Positions 28,512-37,794 of a DNA stretch of 64,000 nt are shown piece after piece. The DNA lies in assembly GCA_022825705.1 (NCBI GenBank), contig JAJDWH010000033.1, positions 173,002 through 237,001 of the forward strand, given 5' to 3'. Position numbers and translations under genes: made by a program. This DNA comes from Alphaproteobacteria bacterium. GTDB taxonomy: Bacteria > Pseudomonadota > Alphaproteobacteria > TMED109. The notes beneath the pieces were generated by a model, which worked only from the letters and a program-made list of their open reading frames with translations, had not been told where the DNA came from and did not search any database. Positions within the stretch are counted from its first letter, which is position 1; each line of letters starts with the position of its first letter.

Positions 28512-30236
28512 ATGCACGATCTCTTGATTAAGGGCGGCACCGTTGTTGACGGCACCGGTGCCAAGGCTCGGACTGCCGACGTTGCGGTGCAGGGAAACAT
28601 CGTGGCGGCAGTCGGGAGCGTGGACGGTCCAGCAAGACGGACCATCGATGCGGACGGAGCACTGGTGCTGCCCGGTTGGGTGGACATTCATACGCACTAC
28701 GACGGCCAGGCGACTTGGGATGCTGAGCTGACGCCCTCCTCCCTGCACGGCGTGACCACGACGGTGTTCGGAAATTGCGGGGTCGGCTTCGCTCCGGTGC
28801 GTCCGGGCAGCGAGCCCTATCTCATTAACCTGATGGAGGGGGTAGAGGACATCCCGGGTACGGTCTTGGCGGAAGGCGTTGATTTTCGGTGGGAATCGTT
28901 TCCCGAGTACATGGACGTCCTGGCTGAAACCCCTCGGACAATGGATGTCGCGGCGCAGATCCCACACGGCGTGCTCCGGTTCTACGTGATGGGGGAGCGC
29001 GGCGCCGACCACGAAGCGGCACCCACGGAAGATGAAATTTCTCGGATGTGCGATCTGGCGGAAGCGGCGCTACGCGCCGGCGCGGTCGGGATCTCGACGT
29101 CAAGGACGACCAAGCACAGAGCCGCCGATGGCCGCATGACGCCTGGTCTGTCGGCCGACCGCGCAGAGCTGGCCGGATTGGCGGAGGCCATGCGGAGGGC
29201 GGGGGCAGGAGTCTTTCAGTGCAACACGGATTTCGGTCCAGGCGAGTACGTGGTCCTGGAAGAGGTCGCCCGGCGTTCGGGGCGCCCGCTCTCGGTGCTG
29301 CTGCTCCAGATCGACCGTGAGCCCGAGTTGTGGCGGGAAACGCTGGGGGCCATCGAGCGCTCGAATCAGGCTGGGCTGCAAGTCAAAGGCCAGGTCGGAT
29401 GCCGTCCTATCGGCGTGATGATGGGCCTGGAAACCAGCATGAATCCGTTCAAGACGCACCCGGCTTGGGAGTCGATAACAGGTCTGTCGCCACGAGACCG
29501 CATCACGGCCCTGCAAGTTCCGGACCTGCAAAGACGGCTGGTCGAAGAGCGGCCAACGGACCCGTACACCAAGTTCATGGACTACGGGCTGACCCGGGCC
29601 TCCGAGTTCACGCCGGGGTTCGACTATGAACCCGTACCGGACGAAACCGTTCATGCGAGGGCGGTTGCGGCGAAACGATCGCCGTGGGACCTCGCGCTTG
29701 AACTCATGCTCAAATCCGACGGCAAGGGATTGTTGTTCTTCCCGTTTGAGAATTACGCTGACGGAAACTTGACCGTTATCCGCACGTTGCTGGAATCACC
29801 ACACACCGTATGCGGCCTAGGGGACGGGGGTGCACACGTTGCGACGCTGTGCGATGCGGGTTACCCAACCTTTCTGCTGTCGTACTGGGCTCGCGACCGC
29901 GTCAAGGGGCCGGGCCTGCCCCTGGAGCACCTGGTGCACAAGCAGACAATGGCAACAGCCAGTTCGTACGGCCTGCACGATCGGGGGCAGCTGAGACCAG
30001 GGTTCCGTGCCGACATCAACGTCATCGACTTCGATTCCCTGAAGGTGACGCGGCCCGAAATCGTTTATGATCTTCCTGCCGGCGGGAAACGTCTCCTGCA
30101 GGGTGCAGAGGGATACCTTCACACGATTGCCTCTGGGGTGGAGGTGCGGTCGATGGGCGAATTTACGGGTGCGCGGCCCGGCCGCCTCTTGCGGGGTGCG
30201 ACAGCACTGCCGGCAGCGACACATACGGCGGCATAG
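28512..30236 (+). CDS. N-acyl-D-amino-acid deacylase family amidohydrolase
   Basis: 574 aa, typical for D-aminoacylase-like amidohydrolases that release D-amino acids or act on related amides. It has an N-terminal beta sandwich, LLIKGGTVVDGTGA, then the metal-binding DIHTHYDGQ. Also present are FGNCGVGFAPV and the late GDGGAHVATLCDAG with the catalytic Asp, plus a C-terminal LRPGFRADINVID. No signal peptide is seen. It ends 5 bases before ftsB, so it is probably co-transcribed with the division and PDH genes, taking the position where eno often lies in this class. Substrate unknown. Confidence 0.88.
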   Translation: MHDLLIKGGTVVDGTGAKARTADVAVQGNIVAAVGSVDGPARRTIDADGALVLPGWVDIHTHYDGQATWDAELTPSSLHGVTTTVFGNCGVGFAPVRPGSEPYLINLMEGVEDIPGTVLAEGVDFRWESFPEYMDVLAETPRTMDVAAQIPHGVLRFYVMGERGADHEAAPTEDEISRMCDLAEAALRAGAVGISTSRTTKHRAADGRMTPGLSADRAELAGLAEAMRRAGAGVFQCNTDFGPGEYVVLEEVARRSGRPLSVLLLQIDREPELWRETLGAIERSNQAGLQVKGQVGCRPIGVMMGLETSMNPFKTHPAWESITGLSPRDRITALQVPDLQRRLVEERPTDPYTKFMDYGLTRASEFTPGFDYEPVPDETVHARAVAAKRSPWDLALELMLKSDGKGLLFFPFENYADGNLTVIRTLLESPHTVCGLGDGGAHVATLCDAGYPTFLLSYWARDRVKGPGLPLEHLVHKQTMATASSYGLHDRGQLRPGFRADINVIDFDSLKVTRPEIVYDLPAGGKRLLQGAEGYLHTIASGVEVRSMGEFTGARPGRLLRGATALPAATHTAA

Positions 30237-30241
30237 ACCAG

Positions 30242-30655
30242 ATGCAAAGGAAACCGCTTGAAGGCACTGCGGTCCCGCCGCTCCGCACGGATCGGTACCC
30301 GCGGGTGCAATCGCGGAACACGCGCCCGGGCAACCGCCTCGACCGGCGGAATCGGTTCGTCGGCCTGATTCGCCGGGCGGCACTAGTGGCCGTGATCGGC
30401 TATGTCGCGTTCCACGTGCTCAGGGGTGATTTCGCCCCGAATGCGCTGCTCGAACAGAAACGCGAAATTCAAGCGGCCGAAAGCACGGTGGCGGAACTTC
30501 AGGTGGTTCACGACCGCCTGGAGGATCGGGTTTCCAGGCTGTCGCGGAACTCGCTGGACCTGGACCTTCTGGAGGAGCGGGTCCGCGTCATGCTGGGCTG
30601 GGCCAGGCCCGACGAATACGTGTTCGTAATTGATTCAGACGAAGCCGGACAGTGA
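30242..30655 (+). CDS. ftsB: FtsB/DivIC-type septum formation initiator
   Basis: 137 aa. A basic cytoplasmic tail of about 45 residues precedes one membrane helix (about 46-60, ALVAVIGYVAFHVL). A coiled coil follows, LLEQKREIQAAESTVAELQ and VHDRLEDRVSRLS, and then a C-terminal ERVRVMLGWARPDEYVFV. This is the standard layout of the divisome protein that works with FtsL and FtsQ. It sits directly upstream of pdhA, as in many Alphaproteobacteria. The tail is longer than usual; no internal start is clearly better. Confidence 0.88.
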   Translation: MQRKPLEGTAVPPLRTDRYPRVQSRNTRPGNRLDRRNRFVGLIRRAALVAVIGYVAFHVLRGDFAPNALLEQKREIQAAESTVAELQVVHDRLEDRVSRLSRNSLDLDLLEERVRVMLGWARPDEYVFVIDSDEAGQ

Positions 30656-30683
30656 TCGGCTCAGGCCCGCGGGGTAGTTCCTG

Positions 30684-31772
30684 ATGGCCGCTTCGAAACG
30701 GTTGGAAGAAGGGGCGCGAGAACTCTCGCCGCTGGCAAGTCTCGCGGCCCGGTCAGCGGCAGCATATGAACCGATGCCCAATGGGCATGAGCAGGTGGAT
30801 TTGGGCTTGCCACCGGGTGAGCTGCTCGACATCCACCGCCGGATGCTGCTTCTGCGACGACTGGAAGAGCGGATCGGACAGCTATACGCCATGGGCGAGA
30901 TCGGCGGATTTTGCCATCTCTACATCGGTCAGGAGGCGGTCGCCGTGGGGATGGAGCGCGCGACCCGGTCCGATGATCCCGTCATCACCGCCTACCGCTG
31001 TCACGCGCACATGGTTGTCCGAGGGGTTGCTCCGGAACTGGTGATCGGGGAGCTGCTGGGCAAGGCCGACGGGGTTTCGGGAGGGAAGGGCGGCTCGATG
31101 CACATGTTTGATCCCGCCCGGAACTTCTACGGCGGCCATGGCATCGTCGGAGCCCAGGTTCCACTTGGAACAGGAATCGCTTTCGCCCTCAAGTATCGGA
31201 AAACCGACCGAGTATGCGTGACGTACTTCGGGGATGGCGCGATCAGTCAGGGGCAGGTGGCTGAAGCCTTCAACATGGCGGCACTCTGGAAGCTGCCGAT
31301 CGTGTACGTGGTCGAGAACAACCAGTATGGAATGGGGACTGCCGTCGATCGAGCCAGCGCGGTTTCCGACCTGCACAAACGGGGTGAGTCATTCGGAATT
31401 CCCGGGCAGGAAGTCGACGGAATGGATCCGGTCGTTGTGGAGCGGGCAGGATTGACGGCGCTGGAACATGCCCGTTCCGGGCGGGGACCGATGCTCCTGG
31501 AGATGAAGACCTATCGCTACCGCGGCCATTCCATGTCGGATCCTGCTCTATACCGGACCCGTGAGGAAGTGCAGAAGGTCCGAGAGGAACGGGACCCGAT
31601 TTCGCGCGTGGCCGATCTGCTCGTGAACGCCGGGGTGGTCGACGCCGATCAGCTGAAAGCGGTGGATCGTGAAATCCGGGCAATGGTGATGGAGGCCGTT
31701 ACAGCGGCGCAAGCCATGCCGGACGCGGACCCCGCTGAACTCATGACCGATATCTATTCCGCCGGCAGCTGA
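30684..31772 (+). CDS. pdhA: Pyruvate dehydrogenase E1 alpha subunit
   Basis: Thiamin-diphosphate subunit of the pyruvate dehydrogenase complex; 362 aa. The ThDP/Mg motif begins with GDG at residues 183-185 and ends at the ENN of residues 211-213. Other hallmarks are HLYIGQEAVAVG, GGKGGSMHMF and the loop TYRYRGHSMSDPALYR. About 40 residues of low-complexity N-terminus precede the core, common in this class. It is followed 6 bases later by pdhB. Confidence 0.96.
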   Translation: MAASKRLEEGARELSPLASLAARSAAAYEPMPNGHEQVDLGLPPGELLDIHRRMLLLRRLEERIGQLYAMGEIGGFCHLYIGQEAVAVGMERATRSDDPVITAYRCHAHMVVRGVAPELVIGELLGKADGVSGGKGGSMHMFDPARNFYGGHGIVGAQVPLGTGIAFALKYRKTDRVCVTYFGDGAISQGQVAEAFNMAALWKLPIVYVVENNQYGMGTAVDRASAVSDLHKRGESFGIPGQEVDGMDPVVVERAGLTALEHARSGRGPMLLEMKTYRYRGHSMSDPALYRTREEVQKVREERDPISRVADLLVNAGVVDADQLKAVDREIRAMVMEAVTAAQAMPDADPAELMTDIYSAGS

Positions 31773-31778
31773 CGTCCA

Positions 31779-32762
31779 ATGCGCGAGATATCCGTGCGCG
31801 AAGCCATTCGGGACGCGATGGCCGAGGAGATGCGACGAGACGAATCTGTGTTCCTGATGGGCGAGGAGGTGGCCGAATACGAGGGTGCCTACAAGGTCAG
31901 TCAGGGACTGCTGCAGGAGTTCGGGCCGGAGCGTGTGGTCGACACCCCGATTACTGAAGCCGGATTCGCGGGCGTCGGCGTGGGTGCCGCGATGATGGGC
32001 CTGCGTCCGATCGTCGAGTTCATGACGTGGAACTTCGCGATGCAGGCAGTTGATCAAATCGTCAATTCAGCAGCGAAGACCAGATACATGTCTGGTGGCC
32101 GCGTGAGCTTGCCCGTTGTCTTTCGTGGGCCGAATGGCGCCGCCTCGCAGGTGGCCGCCCAGCACAGCCAGGACTATGGGGCCTGGTACGCGCACGTGCC
32201 CGGCCTCAAGGTGGTGGCACCGTTCGATGCTGCCGATGCGAAGGGATTGTTGACGGCTGCGATTCGAGATCCTGATCCGGTCGTGTTTCTCGAGCACGAG
32301 TTGCTCTATGGCGACACGGGCCAGGTGCCTGATGGGGAGCACGTGGCGGAGCTGGGTCGAGCAAGGATCGTCCGGCCGGGACGGGATGTGACGCTGGTAA
32401 GCTGGTCCCGCGGGGTTTCCGCAATACTGGCCGCGGCTGAAACGCTTGCGGACCAGGATATCGAGGCAGAGGTCATCGACCTTCGGACCCTGCGACCGCT
32501 TGACCGCGTAACCGTGCTTGGCTCGGTCCAGCGGACGCACAGAATCGTATGTGTAGAGGAAGGGTGGCCCAGCTGCGGAATCGGAGCCGAGGTCATTGCG
32601 ACTGTCAGTGCCGAGGCGTTTGATGCACTGGATGCCCCACCGAGGCGGGTAAGCGGAGCGGAAGTGCCCATGCCGTATGCGGCACATCTCGAGGCCTTGG
32701 CCCTTCCAGACGTCGAAACTGTTGTCCGCGTTGCACGCGAAGCGTGCTACGTCGATGTCTGA
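31779..32762 (+). CDS. pdhB: Pyruvate dehydrogenase E1 beta subunit
   Basis: 327 aa. The chain begins [17 protein letters not shown], so it lacks the extra N-terminal lipoyl domain that many alphaproteobacterial PdhB proteins carry. It has [38 protein letters not shown], the cofactor-facing [15 protein letters not shown] and a C-terminal transketolase domain with [14 protein letters not shown]. It pairs with PdhA and gives acetyl groups to PdhC. Confidence 0.96.
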   Translation: MREISVREAIRDAMAEEMRRDESVFLMGEEVAEYEGAYKVSQGLLQEFGPERVVDTPITEAGFAGVGVGAAMMGLRPIVEFMTWNFAMQAVDQIVNSAAKTRYMSGGRVSLPVVFRGPNGAASQVAAQHSQDYGAWYAHVPGLKVVAPFDAADAKGLLTAAIRDPDPVVFLEHELLYGDTGQVPDGEHVAELGRARIVRPGRDVTLVSWSRGVSAILAAAETLADQDIEAEVIDLRTLRPLDRVTVLGSVQRTHRIVCVEEGWPSCGIGAEVIATVSAEAFDALDAPPRRVSGAEVPMPYAAHLEALALPDVETVVRVAREACYVDV

Positions 32763-32792
32763 AGGCCACGGGCCGCCAGGGGAACCTGAATC

Positions 32793-34067
32793 ATGCCGAC
32801 ACTGATCCGGATGCCGGCGCTATCGCCAACCATGACGGAAGGGACGCTTGCCCGATGGCTCAAGAAGGAGGGTGAAGGCGTCGAGCCGGGGGACGTGATT
32901 GCAGAAATCGAGACTGACAAGGCAACGATGGAAGTCGAGGCGGTTGATGAGGGCACGCTGGGCAAAATTCTCGTCGCGGACGGAACGGAGGGCGTTGCCG
33001 TCAATTCCGTAATTGCGGTTCTGATGGGCGAGGGAGAGGATTCACAGGCTCTGGAGGACGCAACGGCCGGTCTCGACGACCAATCCGAGCCTCAGTCAGC
33101 TGCAAGCACGGAATCGGCCGCTCCCGCACCTGTGCCTGCCGCGGAGACGTCAACCGGAGCCGTTTCAGCCCCGGCACCAGCGCCGGTGATCGCAGCACTG
33201 GAGCAGCCGGCGTCGAAACCGGACCGCGTCGCGGCAAGCCCGCTGGCGCGCCGCATGGCGGCACAATCGGGACTTGATCTGGGATCCATCCGCGGGTCCG
33301 GACCGCATGGACGAATCGTCAAGGCAGATATTGACCGGGTCCTCCAGGCTGGCACCGTGCCTGCAGCGAGCGAGGCCGAACAGCCGCCGGAACGAATCGA
33401 ACTCAGCAACGTCAGGAGGGTCATTGCCGCCCGGCTTCTGGAAGCCAAGCAGACGATTCCGCATTTCTATCTGGAGGCGGATGCTGACGCGGGTGCCCTT
33501 CTTGATCTTCGGCGGCGCATCAACGCGGACCTGGAGCGGGAACGGCGGGTCACCGTGAATGATCTGGTCGTCAAGGCCACGGCGATGGCCTTGCGACGCG
33601 TGCCTCAGGTGAATTCGGCCTGGGGAGGCGACCACATCGTGCGACATCGACAGATCCATGTCGCGGTTGCGGTTGCGGTCGATGACGGGCTCTTTACGCC
33701 GGTTGTAAGAAACACCGATCGCAAGGGGATTCTTGAGATTGCCGGCGAGGTTCGGGCGCTCGTGGACAAGACGCGATCCGGCAAGTTGATGCCCGATGAG
33801 TATCAGGGTGGCACGTTCAGCGTGTCCAATCTGGGCATGTTTGGCATTGAGGCTTTCACAGCCGTGATCAATCCGCCTCAGGGCGGGATTCTGGCCGTGG
33901 GTGCGGCCACCGAGAGACCGATCGCGCGCGATGGCACGGTCAAGTCTGCACCCGTGATGACTCTGACTCTGTCGGGAGACCACCGGGTAATCGACGGGGC
34001 AGTCGGTGCCCGCTGGTTGGCCGAACTCCGATCGTTCATCGAGCACCCTGCATTGATGCTGGTGTAG
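32793..34067 (+). CDS. pdhC: Dihydrolipoamide acetyltransferase (PDH E2)
   Basis: 424 aa. One lipoyl domain (about 1-80) has its modified Lys43 in [11 protein letters not shown] long Ala/Pro linker leads to a peripheral-subunit-binding domain (about 148-185, [13 protein letters not shown]), then the catalytic core. The core ends with the active-site [15 protein letters not shown], with His and Asp in place. It differs from typical E2o/E2b in the [20 protein letters not shown] start, a PDH hallmark. It lies between pdhB and lpd. Confidence 0.96.
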   Translation: MPTLIRMPALSPTMTEGTLARWLKKEGEGVEPGDVIAEIETDKATMEVEAVDEGTLGKILVADGTEGVAVNSVIAVLMGEGEDSQALEDATAGLDDQSEPQSAASTESAAPAPVPAAETSTGAVSAPAPAPVIAALEQPASKPDRVAASPLARRMAAQSGLDLGSIRGSGPHGRIVKADIDRVLQAGTVPAASEAEQPPERIELSNVRRVIAARLLEAKQTIPHFYLEADADAGALLDLRRRINADLERERRVTVNDLVVKATAMALRRVPQVNSAWGGDHIVRHRQIHVAVAVAVDDGLFTPVVRNTDRKGILEIAGEVRALVDKTRSGKLMPDEYQGGTFSVSNLGMFGIEAFTAVINPPQGGILAVGAATERPIARDGTVKSAPVMTLTLSGDHRVIDGAVGARWLAELRSFIEHPALMLV

Positions 34068-34071
34068 AACC

Positions 34072-35472
34072 GTGTCGCAAACCGAGTACGACGTCGCCGT
34101 CATCGGAGGCGGCCCGGGAGGATACGTGGCCGCTATCCGTGCTGCCCAGCTGGGAATGCGGGCCGTGGTGGTGGAACGGGAGCACCTGGGGGGCATTTGC
34201 CTCAACTGGGGCTGTATCCCGACCAAGGCGCTGCTGCGGAGCGCGGAGATCCGTCACGTGCTGGCTGAAGCCGAAACGCACGGCTTCTCATTTGGTCAAG
34301 TAAAGCTCGATGTAGGCAAGCTCGTCGGGCGAAGCCGAACGGTGGCTGATCAGCTCGCCCGCGGCGTCGGGCACCTGCTGAAGAAGCACAAAGTGGACGT
34401 GATCGAAGGAACCGGGTCGCTTGCTGGGGACGGCCGCGTCCGGGTAGAGCGGGACGGTGCAGACGAGCAGCTGTTGTCGGCTTCCCATACGATCATTGCG
34501 ACCGGCGCGCGGGCGCGGGCATTGCCGGGTATCGAGCCCGACGGCAAGCGAATTTGGACCTACCGAGAAGCCTTGTTGCCGGACGCCGTTCCCAAGCGCC
34601 TCCTGGTTGTTGGATCCGGCGCCATCGGCATGGAATTCGCAAGCTTTTTCCGGGACTTGGGGTCGGAAGTTACCGTGGTGGAGGTGCAGGATCGGATCGT
34701 ACCCAACGAGGATGCCGAGATTTCCGCGCTTGCCGAAAAGATCTTTCGTTCGCAGGGCATGCGGCTACTCACGAATTCCGCCGTCCAGTCTGTCCAAACG
34801 AAAGGACGGGCGCTCCACGTGGCGGTCGAGCTTGGCGACAAGACGACGGACACGGTCGCTGTCGACAAGCTGATCCTGGCGGTTGGAATCACGGGCAACG
34901 TGGAAGAGATCGGCCTCGAAGCGGCGGGGGTTGAGGTCGAACGAGGGCACATCAAGACGAATTCGCTCGGAGCGACCGGGGTTCCGGGCATTCATGCGAT
35001 CGGGGACGTTACCGGGCCGCCCTGGCTGGCTCACAAGGCCAGTCACGAAGGAATCGCGTGTGTTGAAGGCATCGCGGGAATGGAACCTCATCCACCGGAT
35101 ACGGCCCGCATTCCGGCGTGCACCTATTGTCGCCCGCAGATTGCCAGTATCGGATTGACGGAGGCGGCAGCGGCGGCGGCCGGACACGACGTCAAGGTCG
35201 GAAGGTTTCCGTTCCTCGCCAACGGCAAGGCCATCGCGCTGGGCGAGGCCGAGGGGCTCATGAAGACAGTCTTTGATGAATCGACCGGAGAACTTCTCGG
35301 TGCCCATATGATCGGCACAGAAGTGACTGAACTGATTCAGGGATTTGCGATTGCCAGAACAATGGAAGCGACCGAACTGGACTTGATGCATACCGTATTT
35401 CCGCACCCAACGCTGTCAGAGATGATGCATGAATCGACGCTGCAGGCATTCAGCCGTGCGATCCATATCTGA
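34072..35472 (+). CDS. lpdA: Dihydrolipoyl dehydrogenase (E3)
   Basis: FAD enzyme of 466 aa that reoxidises the lipoyl arm of PdhC. The FAD-binding GGGPGGYVAAIRAAQLG is near the start and the redox pair Cys43/Cys48 is in GGICLNWGC. The NAD-binding GSGAIGMEFASFF follows, and the catalytic His/Glu pair is in FPHPTLSEMMHE. It starts with GTG 4 bases after the pdhC stop. Position shows that it belongs to the pyruvate complex; it may also serve other complexes. Confidence 0.96.
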   Translation: MSQTEYDVAVIGGGPGGYVAAIRAAQLGMRAVVVEREHLGGICLNWGCIPTKALLRSAEIRHVLAEAETHGFSFGQVKLDVGKLVGRSRTVADQLARGVGHLLKKHKVDVIEGTGSLAGDGRVRVERDGADEQLLSASHTIIATGARARALPGIEPDGKRIWTYREALLPDAVPKRLLVVGSGAIGMEFASFFRDLGSEVTVVEVQDRIVPNEDAEISALAEKIFRSQGMRLLTNSAVQSVQTKGRALHVAVELGDKTTDTVAVDKLILAVGITGNVEEIGLEAAGVEVERGHIKTNSLGATGVPGIHAIGDVTGPPWLAHKASHEGIACVEGIAGMEPHPPDTARIPACTYCRPQIASIGLTEAAAAAAGHDVKVGRFPFLANGKAIALGEAEGLMKTVFDESTGELLGAHMIGTEVTELIQGFAIARTMEATELDLMHTVFPHPTLSEMMHESTLQAFSRAIHI

Positions 35473-35615
35473 AGGCCGGGGGTTCGCCGTCGCCGGGCGT
35501 TCCCGGCTGGAACGGACGGAGCCTGGAAGCGCGGTCGGTTGGGTCCGACGGCCGGACTGTAGCTGCGGCTTGAAGCGCGCCGAACGCAGACCCCATTAGA
35601 TCGTTGAGGTCGAGC

Positions 35616-36608
35616 ATGCATCCACGAACCGGTTACATCAGTACTGCCCATCTGGCACCTGCGTCCGGTGCGAAGCCGTCCCGGAAGCCGCCCTGGATTC
35701 GTGTCAAGGCGCCCACTTCCGAAGGCTATCGAAGGACGAAGGACCTGGTTCACGGGCTGAGCTTGCGGACGGTGTGCGAAGAAGCCGCCTGTCCGAATAT
35801 CGGCGAATGCTGGAGCCAGGGTCACGCGACCATGATGGTGCTCGGGGAGATTTGCACCCGCAAGTGCGCGTTTTGCAATATCGCTACAGGACGACCACAG
35901 CCCGTTGACCTCGGCGAGCCTCAGCGGCTTGCAGATGCGGTGGCGGCTCTGGGTCTCACCCACGTGGTGATCACGTCAGTCGACCGCGATGACCTGGTCG
36001 ACGGCGGTGCGGGTCATTTCGCGGCCTGCATCGGCGCCATCCGCGCCACAAGTCCCGGGGCGACCGTAGAGGTCTTGACCCCGGATTTTCAGCGGAAAGC
36101 CGGTGCCTTGGAAGTTATCGCCGAGGCGGCGCCGGACGTGTTCAATCACAATCTGGAAACTGTTCCACGTCTCTACCGGACGGTTCGGCGCGCTGCCGAC
36201 TATGCCCACAGCCTGGGACTATTCGTGCGGATTCGGGCACTGAACCCGCGGATCTTCACCAAGTCGGGGCTCATGGTCGGATTGGGGGAGACCGACGCGG
36301 AAGTCCTGGCGGTCATGGACGACATGCGCGCACACGATGTCGATTTCCTGACGATTGGGCAGTACTTGCAGCCAACGCTCGGACATCATCCGATCGAGCG
36401 TTTCGTCTCTCCCGAGGAATTTGCGGTGCTGGAGGCAGAAGCCCGCATGCGCGGTTTCCTCCTGGTATCGGCTTCTCCGCTGACCCGTTCCTCCTATCAC
36501 GCAGATCAGGACTTCCGAAGACTGCGAGCGGCACGCCGTTCCAGAACAGGCACGCCCCCCGGGCACGGTACCGACCACGCCTGCCAAGTGCGCACGTCCG
36601 GCGCCTGA
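35616..36608 (+). CDS. lipA: Lipoyl synthase
   Basis: Radical-SAM enzyme that inserts two sulfurs into octanoyl chains; 330 aa from ATG 35616. The auxiliary cluster uses Cys54, Cys59 and Cys65 ([13 protein letters not shown]), the SAM cluster uses Cys80, Cys84 and Cys87 (CTRKCAFC), and the Ser ligand is in PLTRSSYHA. An earlier in-frame TTG at 35604 has no advantage. It is placed between lpd, whose complex needs lipoate, and coq10, the usual alphaproteobacterial order. Confidence 0.96.
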   Translation: MHPRTGYISTAHLAPASGAKPSRKPPWIRVKAPTSEGYRRTKDLVHGLSLRTVCEEAACPNIGECWSQGHATMMVLGEICTRKCAFCNIATGRPQPVDLGEPQRLADAVAALGLTHVVITSVDRDDLVDGGAGHFAACIGAIRATSPGATVEVLTPDFQRKAGALEVIAEAAPDVFNHNLETVPRLYRTVRRAADYAHSLGLFVRIRALNPRIFTKSGLMVGLGETDAEVLAVMDDMRAHDVDFLTIGQYLQPTLGHHPIERFVSPEEFAVLEAEARMRGFLLVSASPLTRSSYHADQDFRRLRAARRSRTGTPPGHGTDHACQVRTSGA

Positions 36609-36622
36609 ACCGGGTAGTACGG

Positions 36623-37087
36623 ATGCCGCGACATGCTGAACGCAGGGTTTCTGCGTTTACGCCGGAGCAACTGTTCGACCTTGTTGTCGATGTCGAGAAA
36701 TACCCGGAGTTCCTCCCCTGGTGCCGGGGCGCAGCCATCACCGCCAAGCACGAGGACGGTTTCGAGGCCGACCTGGCCATTGGTTTCCACCTGCTTCGCG
36801 CCAGCTACTGCAGCAGGATCACGCACCACAGGCCAACTAGCATTGACGTGAAACTCGTCCGCGGGCCGTTTCGTTACCTGGTCAACCACTGGCGTTTCCA
36901 GGAGCTGGACCGGCAAAAGACCGAGATCGATTTCGAGGTCGATTTCGAATTTCGTTCAACCGTATTTTCGAAGGCCATGTCACCGCTCTTTGGCGTTGCC
37001 GTGCAGCGCATGGTCCACGAGTTCGAGCGGAGGGCGCAGCGCTTGTACTCCGGAACACCCGAGGCCCGCGCAGAAGTCGGCCGGTAG
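36623..37087 (+). CDS. Coq10/RatA-type START-domain protein
   Basis: 154 aa, one START/polyketide-cyclase-like domain. Typical segments are FTPEQLFDLVVDVEKYPEFLPWCRGA (read in parts), LVRGPFRYLVNHWRF and EIDFEVDFEFRSTVFSKAM. The family binds ubiquinone in mitochondria (Coq10); the E. coli member was named RatA. The lipA-coq10 pair is a widespread alphaproteobacterial arrangement, so a quinone-related role is more likely than a toxin one. It starts 14 bases after the lipA stop. Confidence 0.92.
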   Translation: MPRHAERRVSAFTPEQLFDLVVDVEKYPEFLPWCRGAAITAKHEDGFEADLAIGFHLLRASYCSRITHHRPTSIDVKLVRGPFRYLVNHWRFQELDRQKTEIDFEVDFEFRSTVFSKAMSPLFGVAVQRMVHEFERRAQRLYSGTPEARAEVGR

Positions 37088-37170
37088 CACCGGGCTGGAG
37101 GGAACGGGTCTGCCGGGCCGGAGACCGTTTCGCATCGGCAGCAGGTTGTCGTGACAGACCGGGAGGTGGC

Positions 37171-37770
37171 CTAAGTCGGGTTGCGTGGTGCAAATCCTTC
37201 CAGGCAGCGCGCCAAGGACTCGATCCGGCTGAGTTCTTGGTCCAGCATCGCAAACACGGAATCCAGGCCACGTTCTTCCTCGTCGAGAAGCCACCGGCGG
37301 CATGTCCGGATCCAGACATACGCAAGCGCCGTAGCACGAACAGCTCGCTCAAATTCGCTGCCTGCCAATCCCGCCGCGTCCAACACGTTTCCCATCGACG
37401 TTTGAATGCGGCCAAACGTGCGTGCAACGGTGTTCGGGCAGCGCAACGCCTGAGAGCCGAATTCACGGAACGCGGTACGATGTGGGGCCAAGACGTCCAA
37501 TCGGCACATCAATGCCTCCAGCAGGCGCTCCTTGGGGGAGGCGGCAGCGAAATCCTCTTCGTCCAGAGCCGCAATCACGCGTTCGTCGGTTTGACGGGCA
37601 AGGGCATCCAGGACATCGTCACGACTCGAGAAGCGGGCTTCGGCGGTTTCAGGGTCGACGTCGGCCGTACGGGCGAGATCGGCCACCGTCGTTGTCCGCC
37701 AATTTCCTTCCTCGGCGGTGCGAAGAGCGGCCTGAATCAGGCGTTCGGACAAGGAATCGTTAGCGGCCAC
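37171..37770 (-). CDS. TetR-like regulator (COQ9-like C-terminal region)
   Basis: 199 aa. The N-terminus is a TetR-type HTH: SERLIQAALRTAEEGNWRTTT, VADLARTADVDPETAEARFSSRDDVLDAL. The C-terminal part, with SPKERLLEALMCRLDVLAPHRTAFREF and a late WLLDEEERGLDSVFAMLD, resembles the helical domain of TetR/COQ9-like proteins in this class. It could be a regulator of gdhA, 24 bases upstream of it on the same strand, or a COQ9-like ubiquinone factor suggested by the adjacent coq10. The sequence does not decide. Confidence 0.8.
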   Translation of the reverse strand: MAANDSLSERLIQAALRTAEEGNWRTTTVADLARTADVDPETAEARFSSRDDVLDALARQTDERVIAALDEEDFAAASPKERLLEALMCRLDVLAPHRTAFREFGSQALRCPNTVARTFGRIQTSMGNVLDAAGLAGSEFERAVRATALAYVWIRTCRRWLLDEEERGLDSVFAMLDQELSRIESLARCLEGFAPRNPT

Positions 37771-37794
37771 AGTACTCTCGGTCGCCAGAGGGGT

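Noticed and set aside
33165..34226. 353-codon open frame on the minus strand
   Set aside because: Spans the pdhC-lpd junction in antisense; both sense genes are certain.
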